64,000 bases of DNA, taken from assembly GCA_038329895.1 (NCBI GenBank), contig JBBQNM010000003.1, forward strand, positions 16,051 through 80,050. The letters run 5' to 3'. The notes under the pieces are model-generated. The model was not told the DNA's origin. It saw only the letters and a program-made list of their open reading frames with translations, and did not search any database. How positions within the stretch are numbered: the first letter of the stretch is position 1; each line of letters begins with the position of its first letter. The position numbers and the translations under genes are program-made. Shown in pieces: positions 41,489 to 50,405 of this stretch. The DNA comes from Mayfieldus sp038329895. Lineage in GTDB: Bacteria > Actinomycetota > Thermoleophilia > Solirubrobacterales > 70-9.

Positions 41489-43174
41489 TCAGCGCCTGCG
41501 CAGCATGCGCAGGATCTGGTCGAGCTCCGGGACCCGCAGCGCCCGGACAACTCCGAGGTAGACAGCGAGGCCCACGGCGAGACCGGTGCAGAGGGAGATC
41601 GTCTGCCCACCCAGCGATCGCCCTAAGGCCGAGTCGAGCTGGTGCCAGACGAGGTAGCTGACCCCCGCCAGCGCCGCCGAGGCCGCGCCGATTCTTAGCG
41701 CGGAATCGGCCAAGCGGCCCAGCTCCAGTCCCCCCAGCTCACGTCGGAGCACCACGCATTGCACGATCACGCTGGCTCCGGTCGCGATCGCGGTCGAGGC
41801 GACGATCCCTCCCACCCCGAAGGGCTTGTAGAGCGCCAGCGCCGCGACCCCGGTGACGGCAAGGTTTGCGCCCGAGATCAAGGTCGGTATCCAGGGCCTC
41901 TGGAGGCTGAAGAAGGTCCTGGTCAAGAGCAGGAAGAGGCCATTGGAGGGCAGCGAGAAAGCGAACCAGAACAGCGCCGTCGAGACCAGATCGGTCTGCG
42001 AGGCGGTGAACTCGCCGCGCTCATAGATGAGGCGGATCATCGGCTCGGAGAGCACAAGCACCGCGGCGGAGGCCGGCAGCAGCACGAAGACGATCTGGCG
42101 CATGCCGTTGGCCATCGTCGCCCGCAGGTCGTCGCGGGCGCCGCGGGCGGCAAACCTGGCGAGGGTCGGGAAGAGAACGGTCGTGATCGCGACCGAGAAG
42201 ATCCCCTGCGGCAGCTGGTAGATCCGAAACGCCTTGTCGATCGCCGCCGGCCCCCGCTCGGAGACGAGGCTGCCGAAGAAGCTGTTGATCAGCAGGTTGA
42301 AATTGATCAGGCCGAGGCTGATCGTCACCGGCAGCATCAGCAGCAGAACCCTGCGCACAGCCGGGTTGCGCCACGGGCGACCGAAGCGGCGCGTGAACTT
42401 GAAGGGCGTGTTGCGCAGGTCGAAAGCCGGGATCGCAAGCTGCACCACCGTCCCGGCGAGGATCCCGATCGCGTAGGCATAGATGCGGTCGTTCCCGGAG
42501 AAGGCCGGGGCAAGGAACACGAGGACCCCGATGATGGTCAGGTTCCAAAACAGCGGCGAGATCGCGAAGGCGCCGAAGCGGTCATAGCTGTTGAGGATCC
42601 CGACCACGACGCCGCTCAGTCCGAGCAGGATCAGGATCGGGAAGAGGATCTGGGAGAGGACGACCATCAGGTCGCGGATCTCGCCCTTCAGGCCCGGTGC
42701 GAAGAGGGGCATCACGAGCGGGGCCAGGAGCACGAACAGCGCCGTGATCGCACCCAGCACCATCGTGACCACGAAGATCATCGCCGAGGCCATCCGGAAG
42801 GCCTCCTTGTAGTTGCCCTCTTCCAGCTGCTCGGTGAAGATCGGCACGAAGGCCGGCTGTAGCGCGGAGTCGGCGAATAGGCTGCGGACCAGGTTCGGGA
42901 CCTGGAAGGCGACCGTGAAGGCCGACATCGGCCCCTTCACCCCGAAGTAGCTGGCGGCGACGATCTCCCGCACCAACCCCGCGATCCGAGAGGCGGCGGT
43001 GGCGACCGCGAAGAACGCCGTGGACCTGGCCAAACGGCCCGCCCGCTCACCGGGTGCCGGCGGAGCGGCGGGCTCCTCACCGGGATCGAACGCCTGCGCC
43101 GCCCGCTCGGCGGCGTCGAGCGCCACCTCGTCTCGTGCCTGGTCTGGGCTGTCGGGTGCCGGGGGCGTGGGCAT
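41489..43174 (-). CDS. murJ: Lipid II flippase MurJ
   Basis: 561 residues from ATG 43174; the longer frame to 43228 lacks conserved sequence. A cytoplasmic N-terminal tail of about 50 residues rich in Pro/Ala/Asp precedes 14 predicted membrane helices. MviN/MurJ features are ASRIAGLVREIVAASYFG, FQVPNLVRSLFADSALQPAF, PRRFGRPWRNP-like loops and LINSFFGS. MurJ moves lipid II across the inner membrane for peptidoglycan assembly. Divergent from rpsT. Confidence 0.95.
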   Translation of the reverse strand: MPTPPAPDSPDQARDEVALDAAERAAQAFDPGEEPAAPPAPGERAGRLARSTAFFAVATAASRIAGLVREIVAASYFGVKGPMSAFTVAFQVPNLVRSLFADSALQPAFVPIFTEQLEEGNYKEAFRMASAMIFVVTMVLGAITALFVLLAPLVMPLFAPGLKGEIRDLMVVLSQILFPILILLGLSGVVVGILNSYDRFGAFAISPLFWNLTIIGVLVFLAPAFSGNDRIYAYAIGILAGTVVQLAIPAFDLRNTPFKFTRRFGRPWRNPAVRRVLLLMLPVTISLGLINFNLLINSFFGSLVSERGPAAIDKAFRIYQLPQGIFSVAITTVLFPTLARFAARGARDDLRATMANGMRQIVFVLLPASAAVLVLSEPMIRLIYERGEFTASQTDLVSTALFWFAFSLPSNGLFLLLTRTFFSLQRPWIPTLISGANLAVTGVAALALYKPFGVGGIVASTAIATGASVIVQCVVLRRELGGLELGRLADSALRIGAASAALAGVSYLVWHQLDSALGRSLGGQTISLCTGLAVGLAVYLGVVRALRVPELDQILRMLRRR

Positions 43175-43247
43175 CTGGTGCAGTGAATGGCTCGCTATAG
43201 TCGGCGGCCGCTCGAAGCCGGAAGGCACCCGGCTCGGCCCTCAAGAG

Positions 43248-43508
43248 ATGGCCAACATAGCCTCACAGAAGAAGCGGATCTTAAGAACGGCGCGAGAGCA
43301 CGCCGAGAACCAGCTCGTGGCGGGCGCCGTGAAGACCCATTTCCGGCGCCTCGAGCACGCCGTGTCCGAGAACGACCCCGCGGCGGTTGAGAAGGAGCAT
43401 CGGGCGCTCGTGTCGCGGATCGACAAGGCCGTCCAGAAGGGCGCCCTGCACTCTCGCAACGCCGCCCGCAAGAAGTCGCGGGCCGCGAAGCTGGCAAGCC
43501 GCGCCTAG
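43248..43508 (+). CDS. rpsT: Small ribosomal subunit protein S20
   Basis: 86 residues from ATG 43248; the track of open frame upstream is murJ antisense. It starts MANIASQKKRILRTARE and ends NAARKKSRAAKLAS, the typical S20 sequence. It binds 16S rRNA. It stands alone on the plus strand between two minus-strand genes. TATAGT at about 43196 could be a -10 box, but no -35 match was found, so this is only a suggestion. Confidence 0.96.
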   Translation: MANIASQKKRILRTAREHAENQLVAGAVKTHFRRLEHAVSENDPAAVEKEHRALVSRIDKAVQKGALHSRNAARKKSRAAKLASRA

Positions 43509-43527
43509 GCCCGGCCCCGCGAATAAA

Positions 43528-43579
43528 TTGCGGCGGCTTCGCCGCCTGACATGCATGTGCCGGCGCGCAACGCGCCGGC
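43528..43579. repeat. REP-like element, two hairpins, between rpsT and holA
   Basis: Reverse-orientation core TTGCGGCGGCTTCGCCGCCTGA (43528-43549) is followed by CATGCATGT and a second perfect hairpin GCCGGCGCG-CAA-CGCGCCGGC (43559-43579). It lies between the two convergent stop codons and could also act in termination or mRNA 3'-end protection. Confidence 0.8.
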
Positions 43580-43585
43580 CAACAT

Positions 43586-44560
43586 CTACACCGCGCCGGT
43601 GGCCTTGCGGAGGGTGAGCGTAAGCGCCAGCGCGTCTCCGTACTCGGCCCCGCCCCGGCACCAGACCTCGAGGTCGGCCAGCGATGCCGTCGCGCCGCGA
43701 AGCTGCTCCGGCGAGCAGGTCTCGAGCCGGGCCAGCAGCTGCTTGGCGGCGTACGGGTGCATCCCAAGCTCGGACTCGATCTGTTTCGCGGGGGTCCCCG
43801 CCTCGAGGCGCTCCAATGCCGTGTTGGCCTTGCGCAATTTGGAGGCCAGCGCGTAGACCAGGCCGGTCACGCTTTCGCCCTGCGCCAGCAGGCGCTCGGA
43901 GATCGCCAGGGCCTGCTCCGCGTTGCCCTCGATGAGCGCATCGGAAAGCGACCAGACGGCAGTCTCGGAAGTGTCGTTGACCATCGCCTCGAGATCGGCG
44001 GCACTCACCTTGCCGCCATCACCGGCCCAGAGCGCCAGCCGGTCCAGCTCGTTGGAGAGCCGAAGAGGGTCGGCGCCCATCCGCTGGACCAGAAGCTTGG
44101 CGGCGGCCGGGTCGAGGCTGAAGTCGCGCTCCGTGGCGTCGGCGACGAGGTGGCGCGGCAGGTCCCGCTGTCGTGGCGCGTCGTAGGTCAGGACCTCGCC
44201 CCCCGCCTTTCGCACCGCTGCGGCCAGCTTCCCGGCTGGCTTTCCGTGGGCGACCAGTGCCACGGTCAGGTCGTCGGAAATCGAGGAAAGCGCATCGGCG
44301 ACGGCGCGTTGATCGGCCTCGGACCAGCGCTCGACGTGATCGGCGAGCAAATAGCGCCGCGCCGTGGTCAGGGACATCGCCGGGATCGCGGTCACAAGGG
44401 CCTCGGCGGAAGGGGCCCCGCGCCCCTCGATCGGCGCGAAGACCTGTAGCGCGGCCGCCCCACCCTCGGTTTCGGCGCGGGAGCGCAGCCGGCGGCGCGC
44501 GGCCGCGATCTTCGCCTCGTCGCCACCGGCGATCAGATAGACGGGCTTCATCTCGGCCAT
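43586..44560 (-). CDS. holA: DNA polymerase III subunit delta
   Basis: 324 residues, typical length. PVYLIAGGDEAKIAAARRR at the N-terminus, the degenerate AAA+ core (YDAPRQRDLPRHL, LSNELDRLALWAG), and the C-terminal clamp-loader domain with LSDALIEGNAEQALAI and HPYAAKQLL. It opens the beta clamp. The comEA-comEC-holA neighbourhood (here separated by two exported-protein genes), with rpsT beside holA, is a common bacterial gene order. Confidence 0.94.
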   Translation of the reverse strand: MAEMKPVYLIAGGDEAKIAAARRRLRSRAETEGGAAALQVFAPIEGRGAPSAEALVTAIPAMSLTTARRYLLADHVERWSEADQRAVADALSSISDDLTVALVAHGKPAGKLAAAVRKAGGEVLTYDAPRQRDLPRHLVADATERDFSLDPAAAKLLVQRMGADPLRLSNELDRLALWAGDGGKVSAADLEAMVNDTSETAVWSLSDALIEGNAEQALAISERLLAQGESVTGLVYALASKLRKANTALERLEAGTPAKQIESELGMHPYAAKQLLARLETCSPEQLRGATASLADLEVWCRGGAEYGDALALTLTLRKATGAV

Positions 44561-44645
44561 CGCTTGAGTGTATTTGCGGGCCCGGCGCTGGCAGGCTGGT
44601 GCGGCCGGTCGAGGACCAGCCGCCGATCAAGCTTGCGCGGGATCG

Positions 44646-45515
44646 CTACTTCAGCTGACCCGGAACGAGGCCCTGGACCTTGCTGCCCAAGGAGCTCCTC
44701 GTGCCAGAGCTCGGCGTCTTGATGATGGAGCCGGTGGTACCGCTGACGGTCGAGCTCGTCTTGCTCGTCTTGCTGCTCGTCGTGCTGGATGTCTTGCTGC
44801 TCGTCGAGCTGGTCGGCTTGCCGCTGGAAGATCCGGACGAGCCAAGGTCCGCCGTCCCCGACTGAGCCGGGGTCTGGGAGCTGGTCGAATGCGGGTTACT
44901 CGTCGCGCTCGAGCTCGTGGGGCCGGGGGGGCTATGGCCATAGTTGTTGGCCGCACTTCCTGCTTGGCTGCCGGACGGGTTGCCCGAGGTGTCCTCCCCA
45001 TGGCCGGTGCTCGCCGTGCCGGAGCCCGAAGATGTCCCCGGCGAGGGCGGCGTGGTCGAGGTCGGGGCCGGGGACGTGGTCGAGGGCTGGCCCGGGGCGG
45101 CGGTGCCGATCGTGACTCCTACCTGACGCGGACCCGCAGCGTTTGAATGCGGGGAGCCGGATTGCGCCGACCCCCGATGGCCTGCTCCGCGACCTGCGCC
45201 GCTCGTGGTCCCGGCGTTAGCGCCGGTGCCAGCGCCAGTGCCAAGACCGGTCGCACTGGAGGTCGTACCGTGCGACCCTCGCACGGCATTCGAACCTGCG
45301 GCCTGATTCGGGGTCGTCAACACCTTGCCCAGACCTGACAGGGCGGGCAGAGGCACCGACACGCCGCTTACGGCGAGGTGGCCGACCAGCGCCAGGCTGA
45401 GCGCGGCAAACGCCGCCAGCAGCGTGACCGAGGTGAGCCGTGCGCGGTCGAGCAGGTTGGGCATCGAACAGACCCGGGCCGAGACTGCGAGGGGATGTCT
45501 GAAGATGGGCAACAT
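44646..45515 (-). CDS. Ser/Thr-rich low-complexity membrane-anchored or exported protein
   Basis: About 289 residues if ATG 45515 is the start; ATG 45464 (272 residues) is equally possible, and the frame is open to 45614. One hydrophobic helix (SVTLLAAFAALSLALVGHLA, at 45434-45375) is followed by about 240 residues of Ser, Thr, Gly, Pro and Ala with repeats such as SSKTSSTTSSKTSKTSS. No domain or sorting signal is visible. It resembles the Gly/Pro-rich gene next door in layout only. Likely a cell-surface or stalk-like protein, possibly glycosylated; function unknown. Confidence 0.5.
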   Translation of the reverse strand: MLPIFRHPLAVSARVCSMPNLLDRARLTSVTLLAAFAALSLALVGHLAVSGVSVPLPALSGLGKVLTTPNQAAGSNAVRGSHGTTSSATGLGTGAGTGANAGTTSGAGRGAGHRGSAQSGSPHSNAAGPRQVGVTIGTAAPGQPSTTSPAPTSTTPPSPGTSSGSGTASTGHGEDTSGNPSGSQAGSAANNYGHSPPGPTSSSATSNPHSTSSQTPAQSGTADLGSSGSSSGKPTSSTSSKTSSTTSSKTSKTSSTVSGTTGSIIKTPSSGTRSSLGSKVQGLVPGQLK

Positions 45516-45691
45516 GCAGAGGACCTCACCCTTGTCATCGCCCACCCGCAGCCACGTAATGAGAGCGATCGTGCCCAACACCCGATTGCGACTAGGACAT
45601 CCGTTGAAGTCCACGGGCGGTGCTCAGCCCCTGCGCTTGGACGACGCGATGCGCCCCTCCCTCGGGCGCCCGTCAGAACTGCTGCGGCGCC

Positions 45692-46462
45692 CTAGGAACT
45701 GGGCTCTTGCTCAGGCGCCGGAGGCGCCGCTGCGTCCTGCGATGGATCGGCCGGAGCCGGCGCAACCGCCTGCGTGTACTCGGGCGGTGACGGCGGGTCA
45801 GGCGCAGGCGTCTCAGGTTCAGAGACTTCCGACGTTGTACCGGCCGATTCCGCTGACACCGGGTCAGCCGCGGTATCGACGCTCTGCTGGTCAGCGCTCA
45901 TGGCGCCTCCGTTGCAACCGCCACTGTTGTCGCCGCCTCCGTCGCCGGGCTCCTCGATCGGCGGCGGATTGGTCTCGCCGGGTGTCGTGCCGCCCGGTGT
46001 CTGCCCGCCGCCGGACCCGCCCGTAGGCGGCTGCGGCGACGGCGGGTTAACGGGGGTGGCGGGGCCCTCCGGGCCGCTCGGCGCGCCCTCACCGGGGCCG
46101 GTGACAGCGCCACCAGGCGTCTCGCCGCCGTTGCCCGGCCCACCGCCACCGGGCCCACCACCGTTGCCGGGCCCCCCGCCACCGGGCCCACCGCCTCCGT
46201 TGTTCGTAACCAGGACGCCCGGGCCCGCCGGCGCGACACCAGGCAGGGGAAGGGGAGCCGCGCCGACCGCGAACGGCAGGGCCCCCGGCCCGATATTGAG
46301 GAAGGTGCCTCCGCGGTGCCCGCGCGCCGCGTGGGGCGAGGTGGCGAGGGAGGCAGAACCGGCGTTGGTTCCCTTGCTCCCGCTCAGCAGGTCAGGCCAG
46401 CTGCTGAAGCCGGCGTAGTGCCCGAGCATCAGAGCGGCTGCCGTAGCGCCTGCGAGCAGCAC
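45692..46462 (-). CDS. Gly/Pro-rich low-complexity exported protein
   Basis: 256 residues from GTG 46462. A hydrophobic start (MLLAGATAAALMLGHYAG) is followed by Gly/Asn/Pro repeats (GGGGPGNGG type) and an acidic Pro/Glu tail. The frame continues upstream as WWWSQNWRKSRFLLRAGAVSF, which looks like a real basic N-terminus leading into the helix, but no ATG, GTG or TTG exists before the in-frame stop, so the true start is unclear. Similar in kind to the Ser/Thr-rich neighbour 177 nt downstream. Function unknown; the 209 bp between it and comEC hold nothing recognisable. Confidence 0.5.
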   Translation of the reverse strand: MLLAGATAAALMLGHYAGFSSWPDLLSGSKGTNAGSASLATSPHAARGHRGGTFLNIGPGALPFAVGAAPLPLPGVAPAGPGVLVTNNGGGGPGGGGPGNGGGPGGGGPGNGGETPGGAVTGPGEGAPSGPEGPATPVNPPSPQPPTGGSGGGQTPGGTTPGETNPPPIEEPGDGGGDNSGGCNGGAMSADQQSVDTAADPVSAESAGTTSEVSEPETPAPDPPSPPEYTQAVAPAPADPSQDAAAPPAPEQEPSS

Positions 46463-46671
46463 AAACGAGACCGCACCGGCCCGAAGGAGAAAGCGTGACT
46501 TCCTCCAGTTCTGGCTCCACCACCAGCCAAGCTGTCTCCGCCGAGAATTTATTCACGCACCGTCCATGGCACCGTCCGGTCGAAACCGGTCGGCTACGCC
46601 AGCACCGATTCTGGCATGAATCGCGGCGGCTGCGCACGGTCTACCCAAAATTTGCGCTCGCTCCGGAAAGG

Positions 46672-48936
46672 TCAGCGTTCTGTCTCGACCCGTACGCCGC
46701 CCCCGCCCACCTCGACGGTCACCGTCCCTTCGAGGTCGGTCCGAAGCACCGGAACGTGATGCGCCCCGAGCGTCGCCAGCGTGCCGGGGTCGGGGTGCCC
46801 GAACGGGTTGTGCTCGCCGACCGAGATCACCGCCAGTCGCGGCGCGGTCCGATCGAGCAGCCCGGCCAACCCCGCGTCGGCGCTGCCGTGATGGGAGACC
46901 TTCAGCACATCGAGCGGCCCGGGGTCTATGGGCACCGCCTCAGCCTCCGCGTCGGCGGTCAGCAGCATCTCGAAGTGCCGCCAGCGAGCCAGCAAGACGA
47001 GGCACTCGGTATTGGGGTCCTCGGGCAAGGCGCCGCCGAGCAGCTCGCGGGGTGGCCACAGAACCTCGAGCCGCAGCGACCCGGAGCGCAGCTCGCTTCC
47101 CTCCGCGACGCGGGTCGGCACCGCACCGGCGGCTCGCGCTCTGTCGATCAGGCGGTGGCCGACCTCGGCGTACACGAGGCGGTGCACCGGCAGCGAACCG
47201 AGCAGTTCCTCGATCCCGCCAGCGTGGTCGGACTGGTCATGGGTTAGGACCGCGGCAGCCAGCGAGCCGGCCCCGAGATCGCCGAGCTTGGCGCGCAGGT
47301 CGTCCCCGGGAGGCCCGCCGTCGACCAGCAGCGGCGCTCCGTCGGCGGGTTGGAGGAGGATCGAGTCGCCCTGCCCGACGTCGAGAACTGACACGCGCAG
47401 GCCGACCAAGGGGTGCGCCCCGGCACCGCCTCCCAGAAAACCGGAGTTGGCGACAACCGCAAGCGCCGCAAGTACGGCGACGCCCACCCGCAGCGGATGC
47501 CGAAACCGCGCGCGGGCGCGGGCGCGCAATCCCTGCCGCCCGGCAGCCCAGCGGCGCAGCGCCAAGCCCCCAGCCAGCAGCGCGGCGTAGGCGGCGAGCA
47601 CGCTGGTCCAGCTCGACATCGGCAGGGCGACGAACGCCCATCGGGGCCCTCCCATCCACTCGGCGATCTGGCCGATGTAGGCCAGCAGCAACGAGTTGAG
47701 CCAGTTGAGGGGTTCGACCGGGACCGCGGGGACTTGCCCGAGCGCCGCCACCGCCATGCCCAACCACATCGCGGGGGCGACGGCCGGCAGCGCGAGCACG
47801 TTGGCCAGCAGCGAGGTTGCCGAGATCGCCTCGAAGTGGTGTGCCATCAGCGGCGCCGTCGCTAGCGTCGCCGCGACCGTCACCGCAACCCCGTCCGCAA
47901 GCCCTCGCCGCCAGCCGCCGTCGCCGAGTCGGGCGACCAGCAGGTCTCGCAGCGGCGCGCCAAAGACGAAGATCCCGGCGACCGCCGCGAAGCTGAGTTG
48001 CCAGCCGACGTCGGAGCTGGCGCGCGGATTGAGCCCCAGGGTGAGGGCAACAGCGAGCAGCAACGCGTATATGCGCGAGGCGGGTCGCCCGGCTAGCGTC
48101 GCCACGACGGCGGCGGCCCCCATCACCCCGGCGCGCTGGATCGAGGCACCCCCTCCAGCGAGCGGGACGTAGAGGGCGATCAGTGCGAGCAGCCAGACGA
48201 GCCGCGCCCGCAGCGGGATCCCCAGCGCGGCCAGCAGCGGCGCGGCCAGCACCGCCAGCAGGACGACGTTCTCCCCGCTCACCGCTAGATGGTGCGCCAA
48301 CCCGCTGCGCTGAAACGCCGTCGTGGTGTCCGGCGGGATCCGGTCGTCTTCGCCCAGCACGAACCCCCGCGCCAAGGCGGCCTGCTCATCGGGCATACCC
48401 CGACCGAGCGCACCCTCGGCCCGGGAGCGGACCAGGTCGATTCGTCCCTCCGCCCCGCCCCGCCGGCCGCCGGTCAGCTCGATTCGGGCGGCGCGCAGAA
48501 TCCTCCCGGCCCCATTTCGGCGGAGGTTGTCCCGCAGCCAAGGTGGCGGAACGGTGATCGTCCCCGCCGCGCTCACCTCGGCGCCGATCGGCAGGTCCGG
48601 AACGGGCTCGGGCGCCTCGACCGCGAGTCTGCCGCGTGGAGTCTCGACTCGGACTCGCACGGTCCCATCGGTGCGCCGCGGCACCGCTGCGACGTAGCCG
48701 CGCACCGCGATGCGGGTGCCGGCCCGCGGCATGTACGCGCCACTGTCGATCGATCGCAACCGTGCCGCCCCGAACAGCAGCCCTGCGCCGGCACAAGCGA
48801 GCCCCACCAGCGTCAGCCACAAGACCGCCGCCCCTCCCCAGCGCGGTCGCGTGAGGATCAGGGCGATCGCGGAGACGAACAGGGCTCCCAGCACCTCGGT
48901 GCCGCTCGCATGCTCGGCGAGCGGCGCCAGCGCCAA
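46672..48936 (-). CDS. comEC: ComEC/Rec2 DNA-uptake channel protein
   Basis: 754 residues from TTG 48936. Domains in order: N-terminal membrane helices and an OB-like DUF4131 region (about 1-165), the competence membrane domain (about 190-460; GLAHHLAVSGENVVLLA, GASIQRAGVMG) and a metallo-beta-lactamase-like domain (about 500-754; VLDVGQGDSILLQ, LTHDQSDHAGGI, LKVSHHGSADAGL). ComEC is the inner-membrane channel for single-stranded DNA in transformation. The frame remains open upstream to a CTG overlapping the comEA stop (CTGA, 48984), which would complete the first helix. Confidence 0.93.
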   Translation of the reverse strand: MALAPLAEHASGTEVLGALFVSAIALILTRPRWGGAAVLWLTLVGLACAGAGLLFGAARLRSIDSGAYMPRAGTRIAVRGYVAAVPRRTDGTVRVRVETPRGRLAVEAPEPVPDLPIGAEVSAAGTITVPPPWLRDNLRRNGAGRILRAARIELTGGRRGGAEGRIDLVRSRAEGALGRGMPDEQAALARGFVLGEDDRIPPDTTTAFQRSGLAHHLAVSGENVVLLAVLAAPLLAALGIPLRARLVWLLALIALYVPLAGGGASIQRAGVMGAAAVVATLAGRPASRIYALLLAVALTLGLNPRASSDVGWQLSFAAVAGIFVFGAPLRDLLVARLGDGGWRRGLADGVAVTVAATLATAPLMAHHFEAISATSLLANVLALPAVAPAMWLGMAVAALGQVPAVPVEPLNWLNSLLLAYIGQIAEWMGGPRWAFVALPMSSWTSVLAAYAALLAGGLALRRWAAGRQGLRARARARFRHPLRVGVAVLAALAVVANSGFLGGGAGAHPLVGLRVSVLDVGQGDSILLQPADGAPLLVDGGPPGDDLRAKLGDLGAGSLAAAVLTHDQSDHAGGIEELLGSLPVHRLVYAEVGHRLIDRARAAGAVPTRVAEGSELRSGSLRLEVLWPPRELLGGALPEDPNTECLVLLARWRHFEMLLTADAEAEAVPIDPGPLDVLKVSHHGSADAGLAGLLDRTAPRLAVISVGEHNPFGHPDPGTLATLGAHHVPVLRTDLEGTVTVEVGGGGVRVETER

Positions 48937-48980
48937 ACCGGCCGCGGCGCCGCCGAGAGCCGCGAAGCGCCAATGCGGGG

Positions 48981-49652
48981 TCAGGGCTGCAGGCGCTTGC
49001 GCAGTGCCCCCATCGTCGCCGGCCCGATGCCGCTGATCTGGTCGAGCTGCTCGATCGAGGACAGGCCGCCGTGCTGGTCGCGAAAGTCGATGATGTCCTG
49101 GGCGGTCACCGGACCGATCCCCTCGATCGTGTCGAGCTGCTCAACGCTGGCGCTGCCGAGGCTGATCGGTCCCTGATCGGAGGCCGTGGCAGCCCCCGCC
49201 GCCATCGGGGCAGACCCCTGGGCGCGCTCGGGAACGACGATCTGCTGCCCGTCTCCGAGCCGGGCCGCCAGGTTGATCTGGTCGAGCAGGGCGCTGCCGG
49301 TGCCGCCCCCGGCCCGCTGCACCGCGTCGGTCACCCGCGCCCCTGAGGGCAACCGGTAGACGCCCGGACTGCGCACCGCCCCGGCGACGTCGACGACGAC
49401 GTCCCCGCCGCCCTCCTGACTGACGCCGAATCCGTCCGAGGACCCCGTGGCCGTTGATGAGCCGCCGCTTGGCGCCGACGAGCCGAAGGCGCTACCCGAG
49501 TCGCCGCTTCCCTCACTGCCGATCGCCCGTGCCCCAACCAGCAGCAGGGCGATCGCGATTGCGCCATAGACGGCGATCTGGGTGCGGCTGAGCTCGGCGA
49601 TGACGCGATGATCTGCGGCCCAGCCGCACCGGTTGCGCGCCAAAGCTGCCAA
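48981..49652 (-). CDS. comEA: ComEA DNA-binding protein
   Basis: 223 residues if TTG 49652 is used; the start is uncertain. One N-terminal membrane helix (IAVYGAIAIALLLVGARAIG), a Ser/Gly linker, an SLBB domain (about 85-145; VVVDVAGAVRSPGVYRLPSG) and a C-terminal double helix-hairpin-helix (ASVEQLDTIEGIGPVTAQDI, IEQLDQISGIGPATMGALR). It binds double-stranded DNA outside the membrane and hands it to ComEC. It directly precedes comEC. Confidence 0.93.
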   Translation of the reverse strand: MAALARNRCGWAADHRVIAELSRTQIAVYGAIAIALLLVGARAIGSEGSGDSGSAFGSSAPSGGSSTATGSSDGFGVSQEGGGDVVVDVAGAVRSPGVYRLPSGARVTDAVQRAGGGTGSALLDQINLAARLGDGQQIVVPERAQGSAPMAAGAATASDQGPISLGSASVEQLDTIEGIGPVTAQDIIDFRDQHGGLSSIEQLDQISGIGPATMGALRKRLQP

Positions 49653-49711
49653 GCAACGCGCCGCAAGCGCAAAATTCAGTGATTGCGAGATGCGGCGATC
49701 GGCGCCGCTAG

Positions 49712-49978
49712 CTAGCGGATCGCGAACCCGCTCAATCCCTCGGGCTCTTCCTCGATCACCTCGACCCGCTCCACAGCGGCGCCGCGCGGTCCCTCGCGAC
49801 AGAAGCTCAACATCGGCTCGACGTCCTCCGGCTCTCCCTCGAAGACGGCCTCAACCGCCCCGTCGGGCCGGTTGGTGACCCAGCCGGCAACCCCGCGCGA
49901 CTGCGCCATGCGACGCATGGTGTCGCGGAAGAAAACCCCCTGCACGCGGCCGTGGACGACGGCGCGGCGGCGAATCAC
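49712..49978 (-). CDS. acyP: Acylphosphatase
   Basis: 88 residues, GTG start. It has the active-site loop HGRVQGVFFRDTMRRMA (catalytic Arg) and GWVTNRPDGAVEAVFEG with the catalytic Asn, the full hallmark of the family. It hydrolyses acyl phosphates. It follows the cupin gene by 12 nt and probably shares its transcript with leuS upstream. Confidence 0.94.
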   Translation of the reverse strand: MIRRRAVVHGRVQGVFFRDTMRRMAQSRGVAGWVTNRPDGAVEAVFEGEPEDVEPMLSFCREGPRGAAVERVEVIEEEPEGLSGFAIR

Positions 49979-49990
49979 CGCGGCGGCCTA

Positions 49991-50386
49991 CTACTCGTCG
50001 TCTTCGTCGAAGGTGGTGACTTCCGCCATCTGACGGCCATACAACTCCGCCACCGCGACAGGCGGCGACTGCACCGAGACGCAGGCCAGCTCACCGTCCC
50101 CGGTGTTGGAGATTGCGTGGTCGGTCGCCGGGGGAACGAGCACCAGGTCTCCCTCGGAGATCTCGCCGGTGTCGCCGGCGACCGACATCTGCCCGCGCCC
50201 CCGCACCACCACGTAGACCTGCTCGGCCTGCTCGTCGGAATGGAGCGTCTGCTCGACGCCGGCCGGCACCTCGAGCCAGGTCACCGACATATTGCGGGAA
50301 CCGAGTTCCCCTGCGTCCATGAGGACATGCGAGCGAAGGCGGTGCCACTCCTCGACGGACGCCTCGCTGAGCCGCCTGACAAGCAC
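49991..50386 (-). CDS. Cupin-domain protein
   Basis: 131 residues, GTG start. A single cupin: motif 1 spans about LHSDEQAEQVYVVVRGRGQM (one His and a Glu position visible), motif 2 about VPPATDHAISNTGDGEL with the third His. Metal binding is therefore plausible. It starts 19 nt after the leuS stop. Substrate unknown; small cupins of this kind are often sugar-binding or gatekeeper proteins. Confidence 0.8.
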   Translation of the reverse strand: MLVRRLSEASVEEWHRLRSHVLMDAGELGSRNMSVTWLEVPAGVEQTLHSDEQAEQVYVVVRGRGQMSVAGDTGEISEGDLVLVPPATDHAISNTGDGELACVSVQSPPVAVAELYGRQMAEVTTFDEDDE

Positions 50387-50405
50387 GGTGGGACTTCTAG
50401 CAGAC

